Positions 12,901-24,798 of a DNA stretch of 64,000 nt are shown here, piece by piece. Each line of letters opens with the position of its first letter. The first letter of the stretch is position 1. The notes under the pieces are model-generated. The model was not told the DNA's origin. It did not search any database and saw only the letters and a program-made list of their open reading frames with translations. Both the position numbers and the translations under genes were made by a program. Source of the DNA: Paragordius varius (lineage: Eukaryota > Nematomorpha); contig OZ176056.1 of NCBI GenBank assembly GCA_964247055.1, positions 6,200,001 through 6,264,000 of the forward strand. Direction: 5' to 3'.

Positions 12901-14646
12901 GTTATTAATTTCTTTGCTGGTTTCGTGAAGAGGGTATTGCAGATAGTAAGTCTAAGAGATGCGCAGTATTCTAATAATGTATCACCTTCTTTGTTACGGC
13001 TGCCAAAAGCGTTTCCTCCATGTATTCTCATATAGTCTTCACCATTAGTGCCAACGTGGAAATTGAAATCTCCACCTATAAAAATTTAGTCATTTGGAGG
13101 TATTGCATGGGAAATGTCGTATAGTTGGTTCCAAAAGGCTTGTTTGGTTGCTTCGCTTAATCCAGACTGGGGAGCATAGATGGAAAGTATGTTAAGAATT
13201 TGTTTTTTAAAGCCGATACGTATTTGGATAATTCTTTCGTTGTGTCTGTTTACTTCTATTATATTATCACAATATTCATTTTTAATAGCTATGCCACTCC
13301 ATGTTGGCCTTTCATTTGACCTTTGTAGAAAATTGTATAGTTGTCTATATTCAGCTTTCCCTCAGATTTATATCTTGTTTCCTGGAGGCAACAGATGTCA
13401 ATGTTTTTCTCTTTTATTTGGTCGATAACTAAGTTTGATCTACCGACTAGCGTCGAGATATTCCAAGTGCCGATCTTAAGTGGTTTTACCATATTGTTGG
13501 GTGTTTTTTGATGTTTGTGGTTTTTTAGGAGAGCATTAATATTGTTATCATGTAAATTAATATTATTATCAAAATTAAGATTATCACATATATTAATATC
13601 ATTAATAAAATTATTTGTAAGATTTATATTATCATTTTTAAAATATATATCATTGTTTAAAAGTGTTGTCAATTCATTCATTATTTTCATATACGGTATG
13701 ATTAAGGCGATTGTTTTACAATTTGCATGCCTTTGCAAATCAAGAGACTATTTCGGTGTCCCTGACCTATGGAATTGCCTTTCTGGGCTTACAGAGTTCC
13801 ATCCCCGCTTACATATATTACAAATTGGTTGTTCTAGCAACTGGTTATAGCGCCAGATAAACCCGCTTTTTCATCTGTGTGAATGCAGGTATTGTGGTAT
13901 TTTATAGGAAAAAATAATGGTAGTTTATTTTTTCCACCACACCCCACACAGATGATTTCTTTCCTTTGCCGCTCCCGTTGGTATTAACCAGGGTGCACCA
14001 CGCGGAGGTGGGAGTCGGACTTTGCACCCCGCATATCTATATCGTATAAAAATTTAGATATTTTAAAAGTGAACAATCAATAAATGGTTAAATATAATAA
14101 AAATTTATTCAACACAAAAATAGAACCAAAAATTAATTTAAATATTAAAATGGATACTGATAAATTAAATATAAATTAGTTGATTTTATGATAAACTTTG
14201 GCGTTAAAATAAATACTTCATTAATAAAAAATATAAAAAAAACAGAAATTAACCCTCATATTAATTTTTATGTATGTGACCTGGTCCAGTTTCACAAGTT
14301 ATTGGGAAATGTTTTAAATGTGGAAAAACATTTGATGCTTGGACGTAATAATTGGTTGCATGCACCCACCAATAGGGTCTAGGACTCCTTAAAACCCTAG
14401 GAATTCAAATTTAAAGTCATACCATTTAATCATAAAATTGGTCCAATCAGCAAAAACTGTCAACCAAATTATGTAAACGCCTGCAGATTTGTTCAGCGAA
14501 TATAAAACAGCAAAGTATATAAAAATAATTAGTTTTGGGTCCCCAAAGTGTGAGAAAAATAAAAGTACGGTGTCACGATGTTTAAAAAATCGTTGAATTT
14601 CATAAATTAAATGTGCTTCGTGAGCTAAAATGTATTCTGTATTCAT
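8204..14646 (-). CDS. G6PC: Glucose-6-phosphatase catalytic subunit, five exons, 411 aa
   Basis: G6PC is an ER membrane phosphatase that releases glucose from glucose-6-phosphate, the last step of gluconeogenesis and glycogenolysis. Exons on the minus strand are 14646-14423, 14396-14281, 9715-9589, 9362-9253 and 8862-8204. The phases agree at every join and the sum is 1236 nt. The catalytic signature is complete: K74-W75 followed by RSPRPYWWV (Arg81), GNPSGH (His119) and LSRLYIAAHFPHQ (Arg175, His181), corresponding to Arg83, His119, Arg170 and His176 of the human enzyme. Multiple hydrophobic segments fit the nine-helix family. The chain is about 54 residues longer than human G6PC (357), mainly in a C-terminal loop. 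Intron 1 is only 26 nt (14397-14422). Intron 2 holds a full-length LINE. The C-terminus lacks the human KKxx ER-retrieval motif. The gene starts 68 bp from SSADH. Confidence 0.9.
9902..9940. repeat. (TA)n microsatellite
   Basis: About 20 TA units within G6PC intron 2. Simple repeat. Confidence 0.9.
10514..14030 (-). mobile_element. Near-full-length APE-type LINE inserted in G6PC intron 2
   Basis: A 3517-bp insertion flanked by a perfect 17-bp target duplication, GCATATCTATATCGTAT, at 10497-10513 and 14031-14047. Its sense strand is minus, as is G6PC. The 5' end (14030 downward) is GC-rich, unlike the surroundings, and looks like a LINE 5' UTR. It is followed by an APE endonuclease and a reverse transcriptase. 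The 3' end after the ORF stop is short and merges with a GATAC-like tail. The intact duplication and the long open RT frame point to a fairly recent insertion. The clade is not assigned with certainty. Confidence 0.92.
10530..13738 (-). pseudogene. LINE endonuclease-reverse transcriptase with internal PHD-like finger
   Basis: The endonuclease begins around 13600 with KIGTWNISTLVGRSNLV and DICCLQETRYKS. It continues through FIGGDFNFHVGTN into a single 833-codon open frame at 13031-10530. Within that frame the RT core runs from about residue 350 to 570: KAFD-type FIDLQRAFDCI at about 437, GLHQGSILSPLLF at about 495, and the catalytic YADD at 528-531. A C4HC3 zinc finger follows directly (Cys582, Cys585, Cys596, Cys599, His604, Cys607, Cys622, Cys625), then the LINE thumb/connection region with LYGCETWPM. 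Two lesions break the endonuclease part: a frame change near 13290 and a TAA at 13086-13088. Downstream of the latter the frame is open to the end. This is a plain non-LTR element; no separate ORF1 was recognised. Confidence 0.88.
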
Positions 14647-14714
14647 TTTGATATTTACACCTGATTATAAAACATTAGCAAAAAATGCATGATATTTGAA
14701 AATTTAAATTACTT
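14647..14714. promoter_or_regulatory. 68-bp shared 5' region between G6PC and SSADH
   Basis: The start codons of G6PC (minus, 14646) and SSADH (plus, 14715) are separated by 68 bp, so any core promoters must overlap each other or the coding sequences. No TATA box is clear in either direction. A bidirectional promoter is inferred from the spacing only. An unseen upstream non-coding first exon for either gene would weaken this. Confidence 0.6.
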
Positions 14715-16772
14715 ATGGATTTTAAATTATTATTAAATTGCTCAATTAAATCTAATATACATAAAAGACACATTCATTCTCTTACAAATAAAGCATTTAT
14801 AAATGGAAAATGGATAGTTAGTGAAGACGATAAAAGGTAAATACAATTTTTACGCAACAAACTCTAATCCATTTTACTTTTAGTTTTGGGGTTTTAAATC
14901 CAGCATCCCAAAAAATTATTGGTCAAGTCCCCGATCTTAGTGTCGAACAAGTAGCATATGGGATTGAAAAGGCTAAAATCTCGTTTGACAAATGGAAGAA
15001 TACTACTGGAAAAGTTTTTAAATAATTTAATTTTTATATCATAATTATAGGAAAGAGCCCGATACTTACGTAAAATACACGATTTGCTTATCAAACACAA
15101 AGATTATTTAATGGACATTATTACACAAGAAAATGTATGCCTGAATATTATTAATAATTTTTAAACGAAAAACTTGGTCTACATTACTTTCTGTTTTAGG
15201 GGAAAACTCATCGTGAGTCATTGGCTGAGGTAGAATCTGCTATCAGTTATTTCGATTGGTTTTCCAGTGAAGCTTTTAAAATTACCGGTGATATTCTTCA
15301 GAATTCCAATCAAAAATCTCTACATGTCCATAAAATACCTCTTGGAGTTTGTGCCTTTATAACACCTGTAATTTTTTAATTCAGTTAAATAACTAGTATA
15401 TTAAATATTATTTAATTTCACCCATTGTCATAGTGCCAAACAACTTATCATGCAAATATTTGGCAAGTCGATATATTTTTAACTGTTTAGTACTATTTTG
15501 TACCAATTTTTACTTGTAGAAAGACATATTTTTTACCAGTGATAGTGTGTAATATTTTTAGAATTAGCTTTATCGGATAATGTTTTTTTACAAACAGATG
15601 ATTGTGTCTAATTGATAAAATTAGGTTTTTTTGTTTTATGTTTAGTGGAATTTTCCCCTGTCCATGTTGGCACGTAAAATAGCGCCCTCTTTAGCAGCCG
15701 GATGCACCTGTGTGGTTAAACCATCGGATCAAACTCCATTTTCAGCTTTAGCCTTAGCTAAAGTATGTAAAAAATTGAAATTTTGCCGTAAAAATTTTAA
15801 CTAAATTCATATATGTATATATATATATATATATATTGGAAATGTAAGGATTAAAACTGAAAGCCTGTTTTATATTGTTTATTAAGTAAAGATCAAATCA
15901 TTTAAATTTGATTACAAATTGAATTATGGGAGTATTTAACTTAAACTAAATCCTAATTTGTTTATTGAATCGAGTTAAATAAATTTAATTATTTGCAACG
16001 CATTTGATATAGTAATGAAATGCCATTATAAAAAATAAAATTGCACCAAAATTATAATTCAATCAAATGCGAATCCAATCGCTTTTTAACCATATTTAGT
16101 TTTATAAATGTATGTTTTTTATGATTATTAGATAAGTCTGGAAGCTGACTTACCAGCTGGAGTCCTTAACATTGTAACGTCGTCGGGTAAAAAAACACCC
16201 AATTTCGGAATTATGTTATGTTGTCATCCGGCTATTTCAAAGGTTTCTTTCACCGGTTCCACTGCGACAGGAAAAGTAAGATTTTTTATTTTGATAATTA
16301 AAATTAATTGACTCGAATTCGTTTTATAAAGAGTAAAAAACCATATTTTTTAACTTATAAATTGGAATAAAGACAAAATTTAAAGCTAAAGGGCAAATAA
16401 TTTCTTGAAGTCAGACATACTAAAACCTTTATAATTATAATATGACCAAAATGATTTCGAATGTGAAATATAAAATTGTATGAGTAATTTTTTTATTACT
16501 ATTTATTTTGTTGGATATATTCAAAAAAATTTAAGGTTCAATATTTTATTCTTAAATAAAATAGTCATTTATCTTTAATGTTTTATTTACTATACCCTAA
16601 TGATTGTTAAATTTTGGGACTACATAATTGTATATGAGTTATCGAATTCGTTTAATTTTTATGAAACTAATAATATTATATAAATCACACTTTGTTGACA
16701 TATATATTATTTTCAAAGAATATAAATTTTTAACATGAAATGATGTAATGGAAAAACTTGCAATAGTTTTAG

Positions 16773-16814
<42 letters not shown>

Positions 16815-19800
16815 CTACAAATCATGGAAACTATTTTTGAATCAATCCCCATATATTTTAACCCAAATATTTTTGTAATATGGAAAGTGAAAATAATCTT
16901 AAAATCAAAATTTGTTATCAAAAATAATTTTACGGATTGTTCTTAAATCTTTTATTATTTATTTTTATATATTAGACTTTGTTATCACATTGTGCCACGG
17001 GTGTTAAGCGAACCAGTATGGAGCTGGGTGGAAATGCGCCCTTCATCATATTCCCATCAGCTGATCTAGGATCAGCTGTTGACGGGGTCATAGCCAGTAG
17101 GTTTAGATGTGCCGGACAAGTTAAGTTTGTTATAGAGAAACATTGTTTATAATTTAAATTAATTTAATATCTTTTTTTTGTTAAAATTAAAATTTACCTA
17201 CAAATTAATTATAATAAGTTTACCCTGATTTCACTTTTTGTTAACTAATTTAACAATGTTTATTTTTATTATTTAATACATAGTGTTTTACAATACATAT
17301 ATAAAATCTATATATTTATAAAATAGATAGTACGTTTTATACATATATATTTTGCTAGCGTATAATCGCGATAGTATAATAATAAAAATTTTCATCTGAA
17401 GTTATTTTAATAGCGTCGAACAAAAATCTAAAATAAATTCATATTCATTCCAAAATAAATTTTTAAATTTTTCACCCAAAATATTGAAATATTTATATTT
17501 TTTGTTATTTTTAACATTTCCCCCTTACATTTTAACGATGCTATTATAAAAATATAACATATTTTTTTTATAGAATTTTTAGCATCAAAAAAAAGTTGAA
17601 AATAAAAGTTAATATTTTATTCTTAAAAACTATTTTTTTGTATTTATAATAATTTAGACATGCGTTTGTGCAAATCGCCTCATAATTCACACTGATATTT
17701 ATGATACGGTTCTTACTTTACTGAAAGAACGAATTGCAAAGCTTAATGAAGGACCAGGGAATGATCCAGCAATTAATATGGGCCCTCTCATAAATAAAGA
17801 GGCCGCTGATAGGGTAATTTTGTTGCAAAAAAATAATGTGAGTTTTTTTTGTAAAAAAAAATAAAAATTGAAAGTATATTTATACTGGCAAAAACAATTA
17901 ATATTGATTTTTATTTTTAGGTTTGTATAGGTAAAACTAAAAAAATTTAGGGGTTTAGCTCTTGAATCATTGTTTTAGATGTAAAAGAGGTAGGTGGGAT
18001 TATATATTTACATTAAAAATTAAAATTATAAAGATGAAAATTAAAAGAATATATTGGTTAATAACTCCTTGTATGTAAAATATATAAATTTGTTAAAATA
18101 ATAATTGTGGAACTTAATGATCGTTTATTGATTATATAAAATATTAATAGAAATAAAGGGAATATAAATAAACGATAATAAAGTTTGAACATACAAACAA
18201 ACAGTTTGCTATTCTGATAATGCGTTATACCAGTGTTGAATATTGGTTTGTTTCCTTTTAAGGAAATTTTTTGTAATAGCGTTTTATATAAGGTAATTCC
18301 TCTCTTCTGTTAAAGAATCCATATCTTTTTGGGGTGTTGTTTGATTAAGAGTGGTGATTGTATCTTACTAATATGTTTCTAATCAAATGTTTTTCGATTT
18401 CTTGTGAACTTTTATTGTATGGTAGACAAAGAGACTAATTTTTTTATTAAAACGTATCTTCGGTTTTTGTTTTTGAAATAATAGGATTATAATAATGCAA
18501 TCAGTTAGTTTGCTCTAATAAATGTCGTACTATAAATGCAGTTTGTTCATTTTAAAGCATAAAAACTTAGCCATATACCAACACATACAATATATATAAA
18601 AGACAATGGGTTTCATACAAAGTATTTGTCCAGAAAAAAAATTTTCATAAGATGCACTCTATAACTATTCACATAACGTAGAAGGTATATACTCAACAAA
18701 ATAGAAGAACCTCTTAACAAACACCCCATCACAAAAAATATCCTTAAAAAGAATCCAATATATAACACTGGTATTACGCATCAAAAAATATCAAACTGTT
18801 TTTATTTTCTATTTGTTTGATTTCTATTTTTAATATTTTATATAATTGATAAAGGATTAATTAGTAAGATCCGAAAACAATATTATTATTTTAATAAATT
18901 TATTTATTTTACACGAGATATTTACAATTTCCTTTTAAATCAAAGCTCTTCTTCAAAATATTAAAAGAATATTTTTTTATATACCACCATATTTTTCTTT
19001 TGATTTTTATGGACAACGAATAGATTTGTAAATTGGTAGCATACTATATATAATTTTGTAATTTCAAGCATTTATATTATAGAAAATAAAGATGTGAACA
19101 AGTATGAAGAAAAAATATTTTATTTATTACGTTTTATCTGATTTTTAAAAAATTTTTAAAGAGTTTAAATTTTTACTGTAACACCTTCAATTTTTTGAAT
19201 TTTTTACGCCTTATAAATAAAAAAATTTAAAGATAAATTAATATAAAAATTACTTAAAAAATATCAGAAGAAGGGCCGATTTAAATACTATCAAATATTT
19301 TTATCATATATATCATTAAAAACAAAATTAAATAATCCACAGCTGTGCATTAACATACAATTTGATGTCGACAGGATTACATGCTAAATTGTAAAATCAA
19401 ACTTATTATATATTAATCTTTCCTAAACTTGATATTTTTACTAAAAATTAATAATTAAATTATCTTTTATACATTTATCGAAAATTATATCCATACACAG
19501 TGTATGTAGTATACAGGAGTTAGGCAAAACCTGCCTGTTTAAATTTAATTTTCCCTAAAATATTTGAAATTATATCATAAAGAACAAATTTAAAAATGAT
19601 ATAAATTTTTTATAGTATGATTTACATTCAACTTTTTGCGTAGTTATTTTCTTAAAACTACTTTTAGAAATCGAAAAAGTTTAATATACATAAATATGAG
19701 TTAATAAGTAATTAAAGCGATAATTATTTGTGAAAAGGGTTCTGTTTAAATGGACGTACTAGTGTTAATTATAGAATCGGTTTGATGACTTGTATAGGCA

Positions 19801-22004
19801 GTTTCATAATTTAGTAATATTGAACATATGTGTAATTTTTAAAAAAGTGACCGATTAAATTGATTTTAATTCGTGTTAAAAAATAAATTAAAGAAATTTT
19901 GTTTTTTTTTCGCTTACATTTTACACAAGTTTTACACCATTGTGGTGTATTAATTAAATCTGGTTTGATATTGGTGTAAAATTATTTTAAATCACAAAAA
20001 AATGAAATTTTAACCACCCATAATATTGTAAATTATGTTACACTTACGTTTAAAAGTTTTTTAAAGGTTTATCATTTAAAAAAAGTTATTTTATGGTAAA
20101 TGTGTTTTGTCTCTTTTATTATATGTGCGAAAATCTGTTTTAGGTGGAATCTTTGATCGCAGATGCCTGTTCCAAGGGTGGAGAAATCGTGACAGGGGGC
20201 GAACGAATGGGTGACACTTTTATAAGACCGACTCTGATTCAAAATATAAATCCGGACATGCGGATTTGGTCTGAAGAAATTTTTGGACCAGTCTTACCTG
20301 TTATTAAGTAATTTATTTTACTTTTTTTTCTAATATAAAACAGTCAGTTATAAAAACCGAAGGTTAGATTTGAGTTTAACCCGTTATATGAATAGATTGA
20401 ATATGAAAAGTATTGAATATTGTTAATTTAAAAAATTGATAACAGTAGAAATTATCGTTTAAACGATAAGACAAACAATTTTTTGGATAAATAATAGCAA
20501 CTTTTTTTCATCTGGATTGTTTTACAATTACCCTATAGGAATAGGGATTTAAGTTTGTATTGTAAGTTTATGTATGAAAAATTTAGGTTTCTACAAACTA
20601 AAGCTGTTTTTATAAAAAAAAATGTTTGTCTTTTGGTTTTTACTTTTTGTTTTGTAAATTATTTTCATTGTATATGACTAGGGTTCGAGCGGTTATGAAA
20701 ACTATGTCCTTGATTTGAGAATAGGTGCCACTTATGTAAATGGCTAGTCAAATTTAAACATTTTATCATGCTTGATTTTAAAATCAATATAATATAAATT
20801 ATGGTATTATAACACCCTTATGAAAATGATAATATTTTCTCCCTTATATAAATGATGGTATTAACACCCTTATGAAAATGTGAAACTTTTAAATATATAT
20901 CAAATAATACTTAATGATATATGCGGAAAAAAAAATTATTTTTATATAAAATATATATATCATGAAAACTGTATTTTACTGTAAAAAAAACTTTAATTTA
21001 TTATTACTTAATATAAACTTGCTTCTTTAGTTTGGTTTAGTTTCAACATATATTTTACATTTTAGATAAGATAATAATTACAAATGGTTACATATCTAAT
21101 TAGCGGATGCCTCAATATTTTTTTTAAACAGGTTGTTTTAGATTATCAAATAATTTTTAGTTTTACACCTTTCATTTTACCTATTTAGATTTGATGATGA
21201 ATCACAAGCGATTGCAATAGCCAATGATACCATCTATGGACTGGCTGGTAATTTTTTTCATTAATAAAACTTGTTCGATATATTAAAAACTTGATTTTTT
21301 ATAATTTTCATTTTTTAAATTTGTTAAATAATACTTGTAAAACATATTTTTGTTAGAATGCAGGGGTATCCGACTGACCTCCGAGACTCTTTGTGGAAAA
21401 ATAAGAATCTATAATTTGTAAAAAGAGGATCAAAATCTTGGTAAAATTAATATTTTTAAGCAATTTTACCGGAATAAGTCTATAGAAAAAATTGTAATGT
21501 TGTCTTTGCATTTTACAGTGTTAGGTTTGAAATTTAATAATTTATCTATGAATGTCAATTAATAATTAAAATGCGGGCCAGATTTGAGTCAAATATGCGG
21601 CCCACGAAGCCTATTTGTGTTGGATATCCCTGGTTTTATGTTATGTTAATAATTTTTATTCATATAATTTAGCATATTTTTTTCCCCAAATTAATAACGA
21701 AATTTTATTTAAACTTAATACAAAAAAAACAAAATATTTATTTCACGTTTTAGCCAAATTTATTCTTATCTATCCGTATACCGATTTAGCATACTTTTAC
21801 TCAAATGATGAGGGACAAATCCATCGTGTCCAATCAGCCTTAGATTTTGGAATGATTGGTATTAATGCTGGCCATGTTTCGTGTGTTGAAGCCCCTTTCG
21901 AGGGCAGAAAACAGTCAGGTTTTGGGGTTGAGGGCTCAAAATATGGCATTTCCCAATACCTAGCCCATAAAGTCGTTTCCCGGAATTATTATGTCACCGC
22001 ATAA
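14715..22004 (+). CDS. ALDH5A1: Succinate-semialdehyde dehydrogenase, 11 exons, 508 aa
   Basis: This mitochondrial NAD-dependent enzyme oxidises succinate semialdehyde to succinate in the GABA shunt. Exons: 14715-14836, 14884-15013, 15051-15134, 15200-15367, 15646-15762, 16132-16275, 16976-17119, 17658-17837, 20144-20307, 21189-21247 and 21790-22004, totalling 1527 nt with consistent phases. The first ~25 residues are Lys/Arg/His-rich without acidic residues after Asp2, as in a mitochondrial presequence. ALDH blocks in order are [60 protein letters not shown] (general base Glu271), GQTCVCANR (nucleophile Cys305, plus Cys307), [24 protein letters not shown] and [20 protein letters not shown] and the Cys-Val-Cys pair, the redox switch of human SSADH, favour SSADH over other ALDHs. 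Introns 1 and 2 are 47 and 37 nt; others reach 2.3 kb. Confidence 0.93.
16774..16809. repeat. (TA)n microsatellite
   Basis: About 18 TA units in SSADH intron 6. Confidence 0.9.
18198..18800. repeat. Inverted-repeat element (MITE) in SSADH intron 8
   Basis: The left end AACAGTTTGCTATTCTGATA, with downstream ACCAGTGTT, recurs inverted at 18748-18800 (AACACTGGT... CAAACTGTT). The two ends share roughly 50 bp at about 80 percent identity. No coding capacity was seen between them. The boundaries are good to about 10 bp. No certain target duplication. Confidence 0.65.
21361..21632. repeat. hAT-like MITE in SSADH intron 10
   Basis: A 272-bp stretch starts CAGGGGTATCC and ends GGATATCCCTG, an 11-bp terminal inverted repeat with one mismatch and a typical hAT CAGGG start. 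The flanking 8-mers (TTAGAATG and GTTTTATG) match only partly, so the target duplication is decayed or absent. Non-coding. Confidence 0.6.
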
Positions 22005-22039
22005 ATTAATTAATTTACTTGTGTAGTCATGTATGTATC

Positions 22040-22262
22040 TTTTATTTTATCAAAAAAATTTATTTATTTTATTTTTTTCGTTAAATATGGGTATAATAAA
22101 TATTTGGTAAAGAATGAATAGAAAAGCTTCATGGTAGTTCTTTTATACCCTTTTAATGAATATGATATTGTTGATACCATAAAGCTTTTGTTTTTTCCAT
22201 TCTTTACCAAACATTTATTATACCCATTTAACGAAAAAAACATAATTTTTTTGGTAAAATAG
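22040..22262. repeat. Palindromic MITE just after SSADH
   Basis: Inverted arms of about 70-80 bp, including TTCGTTAAATATGGGTATAA on the left and its near complement on the right (22187-22240), surround a short centre that itself pairs (AAGCTTCATGGTA with TACCATAAAGCTT). It begins about 35 bp after the SSADH stop codon and so probably lies in the 3' UTR. Confidence 0.75.
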
Positions 22263-23237
22263 ACTGTATTTACTTACTGTAATTGGAATCGTACAATTTT
22301 TTTAGAGTTAACCATACCTTTAAACTTTACCTTTTTTGAATATAACTTATTGTTTTGGGTTGCACCATAAGAAATAAATATATAAATTGATACTACACTA
22401 TAAAGAATATTTTTCAACTGTGACCCTTTAGGTTTGGGTATATCAAATCAAGGTTAATAAAAAGTATGGCTATCTTTATTAAAAAATATTTTGTCTTTTG
22501 ATTTTAACGCCTTTTTTGTACAATTTCAATTTGCACTCTACTTAATGTAAAAATTTGGAAGGAGGGTTATCATTTTTTTAAAAGGTTTGCCATATTATAC
22601 CATTGATTAGTTTTTTTATATAAAGTTTATGTTTGGAAACTATTTACATGCAATTAAAATATTTATTTTTTATGAAATATTCAGATTTTTGCAACCCTTG
22701 TCTTTTCCTATTAGGATGTGAAAATTAATAGCAATTTAATTATAAATATTGGAATCTTAATTATTAATATTTATTTATTTGTTTAACATTAACTATATAT
22801 TGTACTTTCATATTTTTGTACTTATTTTTGATATACTAGACACAATTAATAAATTATTTATTTATAATTGCTTTTAGGTAAAATCTTTATATACATTATG
22901 GACAGGTAACCGCTAAACACAGCTAATAGTGAAAATTTAAATTTATTAGTTTTTGGGATTCAAAAATAAATGTTTTTGTATAATAATTTTACAGTAAAAA
23001 TCAAAATTTTAAAGACAAAACATAGTTTTAAACTTTGGTTCTACTGATAGAACCTATCGTTTTGGTTACGAAATAAGGTAACTGTATTTTATATTTTATA
23101 ATTATATCAATTAAGTTAAGTTGTATAGAAAAAAATCAAACATTAAAATATGGTTTCTTTAATATAAAGATAATATAACCATTTACTATTTATGTTTTGT
23201 CTTGTATGGTGAAACATTTTTATTGAATTGTAACTTT

Positions 23238-23386
23238 AACATTTTTAGTCAAACACTTTTTCAAGCAAACGGAACACTTTTTCGAAACGCCATATTTTAA
23301 TTCCTATTGGATGAAAAAAATGTTGCATTTGCTTGAAAAAATGCTGCTTTTGGCTGAAAAAGTATTGCCTTTGATTGAAAATAATC
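23238..23386. repeat. Second copy of the iteron-ended MITE
   Basis: This stretch repeats the structure at 3521-3668. Inverted units (TTTTTCAAGCAAACGG) lie at the left, and three direct units of the form TTGCTTGAAAAAATGCTGC lie toward the right end. It is more diverged, and the outer ends are less clear. Confidence 0.6.
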
Positions 23387-23394
23387 ACTCATTT

Positions 23395-23690
23395 GTATAG
23401 AGATTATCGCCATTAAATGGCCGTACACCCTTTAATTTTTTCCAATCTTTTTTATCTGGCTAATTTTAGATTTAAATAAAGCGATTCGAGGTCTTTTGTT
23501 ATTGTGTTGAGCCATGTGGTATGGGGTCGGCCGGATTTGGCTGATAGTTCAACCGAGTAATTTTTCAAGTTTCAAGGATATGGGTATCTTCCCTTTCAAC
23601 ATGTCCAGTCATTATAACCGGTGATTCCTGATGACGTCGTTGGTTGATGGGTTTGAGATTTGAGTTATATGGTACGGGTTTATGGATTCG
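23395..23690 (-). mobile_element. LINE 3'-end fragment
   Basis: The minus strand reads a broken chain ending with KSGRPHTTWLNTITKDLESL, the Gly-Arg-Pro / Thr-x-Trp C-terminal tail common to many LINE reverse-transcriptase ORFs. Stops interrupt it. Only the C-terminal tail is present, so it is a strongly 5'-truncated old copy. Family uncertain. Confidence 0.55.
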
Positions 23691-23953
23691 GTGTAGTTGA
23701 ATTTAGATGGGTATATAATTGAATTCATAAATTTAAATAAAATATTTTTTAAGTACTTTATAAATATATCCGGTTTCTGAATGATTAAAAGTTGATATCG
23801 ATTTAAGTATTGTTAAATCAAGAAAATAGGTTAAAAATGTTAAAAATACCGGTTTGATTTAAAACAAATAAAAAAAGTTGAAGGACCAACTCAAGTGTTC
23901 AGGGACTAATTCGAAGTGCAAACGGTATATATATCAAAAATTCATAATATGCA

Positions 23954-23994
<41 letters not shown>

Positions 23995-23995
23995 G
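23954..23995. repeat. (TA)n(TG)n compound microsatellite
   Basis: A run of TA units passes into a run of TG units. Simple repeat. Confidence 0.9.
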
Positions 23996-24479
23996 GTAAC
24001 TATGAAACTATTTGTTATGTATTCAATAAAACTGTTAAAACCTGCGAGAAAATCATAAGCAAAGTTGTTAAAGTTATATTAAAGGCATGAAATGCATATT
24101 ACAATTTTTTACTTGAGAAAATTTTATAAATAAAATTTTTTATAAGTTAGACAGCTCGCTTTTATAATTCAAAATATAAAACAAAATGATATGCATTTGA
24201 TCTATAATGCGATTAATAAGTTTATTTAAAAGTTGGATTTTTTTGTAAAAAGAATTTTTATTGTCTGAAAATACTCCCACAAAAAAGTTTTTAGGCATGA
24301 AAACAATTCACTATTCAAAAAACGACAACCTCCGGATGTTAATTAAAAAACAGTGATGTATAAATAATTTGTTTGGACTAGAACGTGAATTATTTAGGAA
24401 ATATGGTTGGTAATTAATAATATACTACCCTTAAATACAACCAAACAATACAACTCACAAAATACAACCAATAGCTTGC

Positions 24480-24672
24480 ATTGGCCCCTGTGCAGGAATT
24501 CATGATGCGCCCCCCCTTGCATTTTAAAAAAAATAATCAGATTCAAACCGTGCACATAGAAAGATTATTTTTTATGTATGATTCAAGATCATTTTTTAAG
24601 ATCCGGCGCCCCTTTGACTATGGCAGTGCATTAGGACCATTCCCCCCCTAGCTACACCTCTCCAATCGACAT
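24480..24672 (-). repeat. MITE copy 1 (TAGCTAG-end family)
   Basis: Read on the minus strand it starts GTGTAGCTAGGGGGGGAATG, contains GGGGCGCCGGAT, and ends CATGAATTCCTGCACAGGGG. The same landmarks recur in the same order at 28105-28378 on the plus strand. The ends resemble hAT-type MITEs with a GTAGCTAG start, but no clear target duplication was found. Confidence 0.6.
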
Positions 24673-24798
24673 CAATCCATGTTGGAAAATTCTTAGGGCC
24701 GCAGATAAACCATATGTTCGCAAAATAAAAATATTTATGCTGCAATTTAATTTATTTCATATTGTGCCATTAAATTAAAATTTCATTTCATCCAGCTC

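Noticed and set aside
11128-13850. Several plus-strand open frames opposite the LINE
   Set aside because: All antisense to the RT or endonuclease coding sequence.
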